Part shown: in pieces, positions 15,187-19,199 of the stretch
Position numbering within the stretch: the first letter of the stretch is position 1
How the letters are laid out: the number at the start of each line of letters is the position of its first letter
Assembly: GCA_934307185.1 (NCBI GenBank)
Contig: CAKRCJ010000009.1
Span: 1-19,199, forward strand
Length of the DNA stretch: 19,199 nt
Direction: 5' to 3'
From: an uncultured Roseburia sp.
GTDB taxonomy: Bacteria > Bacillota > Clostridia > Lachnospirales > Lachnospiraceae
Made by a program: the position numbers and the translations under genes
Notes under the pieces: generated by a model
Seen by the model: the letters and a program-made list of their open reading frames with translations, nothing else
Told to the model about the DNA's origin: nothing
Database searches by the model: none

Positions 15187-15696
15187 TTATATTCCTTTGG
15201 TGTCAAATGAATCAACGATACTTAAGAAATCTCCGGATATATCAACGGATGCAGGGGTAATGATAAAGATATAATTTGAAATCTTCTGTAAATTACCACT
15301 GATTGCGAAACAGGAGCCGGAGGTAAAGTCAATAATACGCTGTGCAATCTCAACATCTAATCCTTCTACATTTAATACAACAGTTCTGTTGTTTAACAGT
15401 GTCTCTGTAATCTCTCTTGCATCTTCTACAGATGTTGGTTTAATGACACATACTTCCATGCCGGATAAATTCTGTGGTTTCTTGGAAGGACGGATAGGTG
15501 TTACCTTTGAGGCATTTTTCGCTGGTTTTTCTTTGTAATCATCCGAAAAATCATCTTCCTTTTCTCTCTTTGCTTTAAAAGAAGTTCTTGGCTTTACTTC
15601 TTCCTCTTCTTCATCGTAATAGTCGTCATTATAAAAATCTTCATCATCGTCAGTATTTAAACGCATTACATTTAAAAATTTATCAAGAAAACTCAT
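15187..15696 (-). CDS. sepF: Cell division protein SepF
   Basis: This is a 169-residue protein. The N-terminus MSFLDKFLNVMRL is the amphipathic membrane-binding helix. A very acidic linker (DDDEDFYNDDYYDEEEEE) and a basic stretch follow. The conserved SepF domain (about 85-165) begins with CVIKPTSVEDAREITETLL and includes GLDVEIAQRIIDFTSGS. SepF links FtsZ filaments to the membrane and polymerises into arcs. The ATG at 15696 has AGGAG at 9 nt; a TTG two codons earlier is too close to the ribosome binding site. Confidence 0.96.
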   Translation of the reverse strand: MSFLDKFLNVMRLNTDDDEDFYNDDYYDEEEEEVKPRTSFKAKREKEDDFSDDYKEKPAKNASKVTPIRPSKKPQNLSGMEVCVIKPTSVEDAREITETLLNNRTVVLNVEGLDVEIAQRIIDFTSGSCFAISGNLQKISNYIFIITPASVDISGDFLSIVDSFDTKGI

Positions 15697-15761
15697 TGTC
15701 AATTGCTCCTATATCTTTCATTTATAAAAAATATATGCCCGGAATCACAGGCAGGATGCGG

Positions 15762-16454
15762 TTATTTGTTATAGTTGCGCACACCGAATATTCCGGTTCC
15801 AACGCGTACCATAGTAGCACCCTCTTCGATAGCAACTTCATAATCGCCTGTCATTCCCATGGACAAAATATTCATAGATACATTATCTATGTTTTTATTT
15901 CTTATGTCAACAGATAATTGTTTTATTTTACGGAAATATAAGCGGTTATCTTCTGCATTTTCAACATATGGAGCGATTGTCATAAGCCCGCAGATTTTCA
16001 CATTCTCTAACTCTGCAATCTCTTCTACAAGCTGGATGGCATCCTCCTCAGAAATGCCGAATTTGGACTCCTCGTGCGCAATATTTACTTCAACGAGAAT
16101 AGGAACAACGATATTTTTCTTCTTTGCCTGGATATTAATTTCTTCCGCAAGACGATAGGAATCTACAGAATGAATTAATTCTACTTTATCGACAATATAT
16201 TTCACTTTATTTCTCTGTAAGTGTCCAATCATATGCCATTTAATGTCCGATGGCATCTTTTCTATTTTATCACAGAGCTCCTGTACTTTATTTTCGCCAA
16301 AATCACGGATATTTTCATCATAGATTTCACGAAGCATTTCTACGGGTTTTGTTTTGCTGACTGCAATTAATGTAACCTCTTCCCTTTTTCTTCCGGCTCT
16401 GTCACAGGCAGCCTGCACTTTTTCTTCTACTTCTTTTAAATTATCTTTTAACAT
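15762..16454 (-). CDS. YggS family PLP-binding protein (PLP homeostasis)
   Basis: This 230-residue protein has a TIM-barrel fold with the PLP lysine at Lys34 in LIAVSKTKP. It has GENKVQELCDK, the WHMIGHLQRNKVK block, HSVDSYRLAEEIN and the terminal MGMTGDYEVAIEEGATMVRVGTGIFG phosphate-binding region. YggS/YlmE/PROSC proteins bind and balance PLP and have no clear catalytic activity. The gene sits just upstream of sepF in many Firmicutes, as here (65-bp gap). A GGGAG ribosome binding site precedes the ATG. Confidence 0.95.
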   Translation of the reverse strand: MLKDNLKEVEEKVQAACDRAGRKREEVTLIAVSKTKPVEMLREIYDENIRDFGENKVQELCDKIEKMPSDIKWHMIGHLQRNKVKYIVDKVELIHSVDSYRLAEEINIQAKKKNIVVPILVEVNIAHEESKFGISEEDAIQLVEEIAELENVKICGLMTIAPYVENAEDNRLYFRKIKQLSVDIRNKNIDNVSMNILSMGMTGDYEVAIEEGATMVRVGTGIFGVRNYNK

Positions 16455-16481
16455 TGTTTTTCTCCCTGCAAATTTTAATCA

Positions 16482-17873
16482 TTATTTAATAAGCTGATTT
16501 TCATCAATCTTTGTACCATCTAATGCAATATGGTCGTACAACGCAATTCCATAAGTTGTACCTGTTTTTATAATCGTGTACTCTTCATTCTGATATAAAA
16601 TATCAATCTGTTTGAATACAGCGTATCCCTTATTAATATTATAAACACCTTGTAAAGACGCTGTTTTTGTTCCTGCTACATAAGACTCACCTGAATCCGG
16701 TTTCTGGATAGAGTCATCTGCAGAAACGTTTTCCCCATCAATATAATAAGCATCATCTGTCGCATAATAAACGGTCGGGCTTACAAATTCTGTTGTGGAT
16801 TTTCCGTTTTTATCGGTCTTTACCACTAAAATACCTTCTTTATCGGAGTCGCCTCCTTTTAAGAAATAGTCCTTTGGAACCGTAAAAAATTCTTTTTCTG
16901 TAATTGCAGAATTTGGAATTTTAAGACCGGTTTCTTCTGACATCAATAATTCTATCTCCACATAACGTTCTAAGGCATAACGGACCATTCCGCTCTTTAA
17001 AGAAAGAATAAGATACTGCTTTCCATCTTTTTCCTGTATGGTGTAATTGGCATAGGTTTCTTTTGCATCTTTTAAAAAACGTATTTTAAGAATGGTATCA
17101 TCCTGTAATGTGGCGGCTGTTGTGTCCGGTATCGGTACAATGATGTTCCAATTTTCATTAGAAAGCAGTTTATACGCAGAGCCACCCGCAGAAATATCCG
17201 GGTTTGCTTTTAAATTTAGCTTACTATAATCCGACTCGTCAAACATATCCGGGGTAAAAGTATCAACCGTTACGTTTTCGTATCCATCGGTATAGTAGGC
17301 AACGATACCAGGCGTATCCGCAAATGTTTTATGAAATGTGTTATTTCCCTCAGCAGTAGAAACATAGTCAGAAATTTCATTTAACGCATTCATGCTTAAT
17401 GCTTCATTCAGGGAGGCATTTACATTTTCTTTAAAGCTATATACCTGGTAAAAGTCCTGGGAATCATAAGCATAAGAAAAATCACTGATATTTTTTTCTA
17501 TTTCATCCAGATTTTCACTGTCAATGTTTGTACCATCCTGGTTTGCCTCATTAATTTTGGCGGATATATCACCGTTTGCATCCACAGAATATACCAAATC
17601 ACCATATGCGATTTTGGAGCCTTCTTTTACATAATAATTTAATGCTCCTGTATAATCAGAGGAATATACTTTCTCCTCCCGTAAAATCAGTCCGTTATAT
17701 ACATTATTGACAGCTATCGTTCCCTGCTCCACCTCATAAACTGAGATGTGCGTCTCAGTGAGGTAGCTGAATACATTAAATATAAGGTAAATAAAAATAA
17801 TCACGAAAATAATGATGCCAATATTAATATCAATTGGTTTTCTATATTGCACGACATTCTTGCTTTTTTTCAA
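16482..17873 (-). CDS. HlyD-like single-pass membrane protein at the head of the sepF operon
   Basis: This is a 463-residue protein: a cytoplasmic basic start, one strong helix at about 17-40 (IGIIIFVIIFIYLIFNVF), then a large extracytoplasmic part. YEVEQGTIAVNNVYNGLILREEKVY and YYVKEGSKIAYGDLVYSVD resemble the half-motifs of a barrel-sandwich (lipoyl-like) domain of HlyD/membrane-fusion proteins. A helical segment follows and then beta-rich regions to the end. No ABC or RND transporter gene is in the window. The start is TTG at 17873, with GAGGCAGG 8 nt before it; the only nearby ATG (17879) is followed at once by a stop. The gene is 27 bp before yggS, so it is co-transcribed with yggS and probably sepF. 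Its function is inferred only from the resemblance. Confidence 0.82.
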   Translation of the reverse strand: MKKSKNVVQYRKPIDINIGIIIFVIIFIYLIFNVFSYLTETHISVYEVEQGTIAVNNVYNGLILREEKVYSSDYTGALNYYVKEGSKIAYGDLVYSVDANGDISAKINEANQDGTNIDSENLDEIEKNISDFSYAYDSQDFYQVYSFKENVNASLNEALSMNALNEISDYVSTAEGNNTFHKTFADTPGIVAYYTDGYENVTVDTFTPDMFDESDYSKLNLKANPDISAGGSAYKLLSNENWNIIVPIPDTTAATLQDDTILKIRFLKDAKETYANYTIQEKDGKQYLILSLKSGMVRYALERYVEIELLMSEETGLKIPNSAITEKEFFTVPKDYFLKGGDSDKEGILVVKTDKNGKSTTEFVSPTVYYATDDAYYIDGENVSADDSIQKPDSGESYVAGTKTASLQGVYNINKGYAVFKQIDILYQNEEYTIIKTGTTYGIALYDHIALDGTKIDENQLIK

Positions 17874-17939
17874 TTACATAACCTGCCTCATTTATAAATT
17901 TTCGCAAAGTTTATTTATAACTTTTAAACACTGTCTTTT

Positions 17940-17968
17940 ATTTTATCATTTCCATGGAAAGAAAACAA
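17940..17968 (-). promoter_or_regulatory. Probable promoter of the HlyD-like-yggS-sepF operon
   Basis: On the - strand TTGTTT (17968-17963), a 17-bp spacer and TAAAAT (17945-17940) lie about 70 bp before the TTG start. The match is moderate. Confidence 0.5.
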
Positions 17969-18047
17969 TGTTCTAAGCTTTTTTTATGTATAAAAGTTAT
18001 ATTTTCGGAAAAAATAAACAAAAAGAAAGAAGGAGCATAAAAATATC

Positions 18048-18260
18048 ATGAAAACAAATTGGTTAGACTATACTTTATTGACTTTTGTTATTATTGGTGC
18101 AATAAACTGGGGACTTATCGGCTTTTTCCGTCTGGATTTAGTGGCTTTTCTTTTTGGAAATATGTCCTGGCTGTCCCGTATTGTATATGCGGTCGTAGGG
18201 ATTGGAGGGCTTTATACAATTAGTCTTTATGGCAGGATTAAAAGCGGCGATGACGTATAA
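18048..18260 (+). CDS. DUF378 family small membrane protein
   Basis: This 70-residue protein has two membrane helices and the typical DUF378 (YuzA-like) sequence: DYTLLTFVIIGAINWGLIGF, then DLVAFLFG, then a second helix IVYAVVGIGGLYTISL. The function of the family is unknown. The AAGGAG ribosome binding site (ending at 18035) is about 12 nt from the ATG, a little far, but no alternative start exists. The gene is a single unit between two - strand operons. Its promoter is not clear by eye. Confidence 0.88.
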   Translation: MKTNWLDYTLLTFVIIGAINWGLIGFFRLDLVAFLFGNMSWLSRIVYAVVGIGGLYTISLYGRIKSGDDV

Positions 18261-18303
18261 AAAAATCAGGGCTGTTGTGCATTGAATGATACAACAGCCC
18301 TGA
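18258..18303 (-). terminator. Rho-independent terminator of the small P-loop gene
   Basis: TCAGGGCTGTTGT (18266-18278) and ACAACAGCCCTGA (18291-18303) form a perfect 13-bp stem with a 12-nt loop. On the - strand it is followed by seven Ts formed by the A tract at 18259-18265, which overlaps the stop codon of the DUF378 gene. On the + strand no T tract follows, so it works best for the - strand gene 20 bp away. Confidence 0.85.
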
Positions 18304-18323
18304 ATAACCGCCCTATTTTACTT

Positions 18324-18746
18324 TTATAAGGAAATGACTATTTTTGCCTTCGCGCATTCCGGAAGTTTTGCTTCATTTCTGGAAACGCTTAAAATAAACT
18401 TCACATTATACTTCTCACTGATAATGTCTAATTTCTCAATTGCATGCTGGATTTCTTCATCGGTTTCAACCGATGCAATGGTAAGAAAACTGTCAAGATA
18501 CATCTCTTCCAAATCGTTGTCCTGTGAAATAATTCCACATAAGAAACCTAAAAACTGGTCACAGTTATCAATCGGATAATCCATCACATTAATCAGACGG
18601 ACTTTATTGTTCAGCTCATACATATGCTTCTGGCTCTTATCCAGATACACAATATTACCGCTTGCTGCTGTAACAGAGTGATTTACTTTGTTTAACAGTT
18701 CTTTTGTTTTTCCTTTGCCTTTTTCTCCGGATATAATTTCTATCAT
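18324..18746 (-). CDS. Small P-loop protein of unknown function
   Basis: This 140-residue protein begins MIEIISGEKGKGKTKELLNK, giving a Walker A motif GEKGKGKT at residues 7-14. A strand NIVYLDKS (about 31-38) might supply a Walker B-like Asp. Near the C-terminus, ISEKYNVKFILSVSR and KAKIVISL look like the last strands of a Rossmann-type fold. It is short for a complete P-loop NTPase and no specific family is recognised. The start at 18746 (ATG ATA GAA) is 8 nt after AAGGAGG; an ATG two codons earlier is too close to the ribosome binding site. It has its own promoter and terminator, and is monocistronic. Confidence 0.8.
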   Translation of the reverse strand: MIEIISGEKGKGKTKELLNKVNHSVTAASGNIVYLDKSQKHMYELNNKVRLINVMDYPIDNCDQFLGFLCGIISQDNDLEEMYLDSFLTIASVETDEEIQHAIEKLDIISEKYNVKFILSVSRNEAKLPECAKAKIVISL

Positions 18747-18812
18747 AGCCATTTCCTCCTTGTACTCCATGCTTTATGTATTTTGAATAAAAACATTGGG
18801 TTTTATGTTATA

Positions 18813-18841
18813 ATTATAGTATATATGCACATAAAAAACAA
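18813..18841 (-). promoter_or_regulatory. Promoter of the small P-loop gene
   Basis: On the - strand TTGTTT (18841-18836), a 17-bp spacer and a perfect TATAAT (18818-18813) lie about 70 bp before the start codon, immediately after the upstream gene's stop. Confidence 0.8.
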
Positions 18842-18844
18842 CTG

Positions 18845-19199
18845 TTAATTCGCAAATCCACTCAGCATTTCATTCATTAATAAATACAAATCGGACCTTC
18901 CTCCTGATTTTAAAACGATAGAAATAATCGGCTGGTTTGAAGCATTATAGGAATATAGTACAAGACAATAGCCTGCGGCTCCGGTTGTTCCGGTTTTTCC
19001 ACCAACAACGGTAATTCCTTCCGGTGCTGTTGTTTTGCCGAGAAGATAACGGTTTGTGTTGCTCCAGGTTTTCTGTACACTGTTTCCATTGGCATCGGTA
19101 TAAGAAGCATCATAATCCAACGTACTTATAATATCGACAAATGTCTGGTTCTGTACTGCATTCTGCATAATCAGATAAAGGTCGTACACAGATGTGTAA
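18845..19199 (-). CDS. D-alanyl-D-alanine carboxypeptidase, C-terminal part (partial)
   Basis: The frame is open to the window edge. The visible roughly 118 residues contain VVGGKTGTTGAAGYCLVL, the KTG motif of serine DD-peptidases of the S11 (DacA/PBP5-like) family, followed by IISIVLKSGGRSDLYLLMNEML. The N-terminal SxxK and SxN motifs lie outside the window. The gene ends soon after the KTG-containing domain, so the C-terminal beta-rich domain and membrane-anchor helix of classical PBP5 are absent. It probably trims peptidoglycan pentapeptides. A GTG at 19189 is internal (frame continues upstream as YTSV), so it is not the start. Confidence 0.85.
   Translation of the reverse strand, partial: YTSVYDLYLIMQNAVQNQTFVDIISTLDYDASYTDANGNSVQKTWSNTNRYLLGKTTAPEGITVVGGKTGTTGAAGYCLVLYSYNASNQPIISIVLKSGGRSDLYLLMNEMLSGFAN

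Overview
The window looks like ordinary chromosome from a low-GC Gram-positive anaerobe, most likely a clostridial Lachnospiraceae-type bacterium. I infer this from the AT-rich composition, the strong AGGAGG-type ribosome binding sites, the Bacillus/Clostridium-style LexA boxes, and the gene orders rpmA-obgE-yhbY-nadD-yqeK-rsfS and (HlyD-like)-yggS-sepF-ylmH. No database search was possible, so the taxonomy is an inference.

Layout, left to right. Positions 1-3353 (+) carry the last codons of rpmA, then a ribosome-assembly and NAD operon: obgE, yhbY, nadD, yqeK, rsfS. A long hairpin at 3370-3463 separates it from the convergent SOS repressor gene lexA (-, 3467-4084). Divergent from lexA is a small membrane-anchored LysM protein (+, 4268-4618). 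Its promoter is overlapped by a LexA box, so it looks like an SOS cell-division inhibitor of the YneA type. A PlsC-family acyltransferase and a small two-helix membrane protein follow on the + strand, closed by a clear terminator. From 5923 to 9590 the - strand carries a TPR-GGDEF diguanylate cyclase, a XerS-like tyrosine recombinase and a TtcA-family tRNA thiolase; the last two overlap by ATGA.

Positions 9591-11118 are gene-poor. They contain a palindrome-rich intergenic region, dtd, a short gene overlapping a truncated GNAT acetyltransferase (a decayed toxin-antitoxin-like pair), and an orphan promoter with a ribosome binding site but no ORF. From 17873 down to 11119 (-) runs a long, tightly packed cluster: HlyD-like membrane protein, yggS, sepF, ylmH, aroB, lspA, rluD, then a cytidylate-kinase-like gene with its own weak promoter and a strong terminator. 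The right end has a DUF378 protein (+), a small unrecognised P-loop protein (-) and the C-terminal part of a D-Ala-D-Ala carboxypeptidase (-).

Most genes are housekeeping: ribosome maturation, tRNA quality, cell division and envelope. The points worth a second look are the LexA-box cluster and its LysM target, the transporter-less HlyD-like protein at the head of the sepF operon, the decayed GNAT pair, the coupled ttcA-recombinase pair with nearby palindromes, and the small P-loop protein. I did not see a convincing undescribed multi-gene system.
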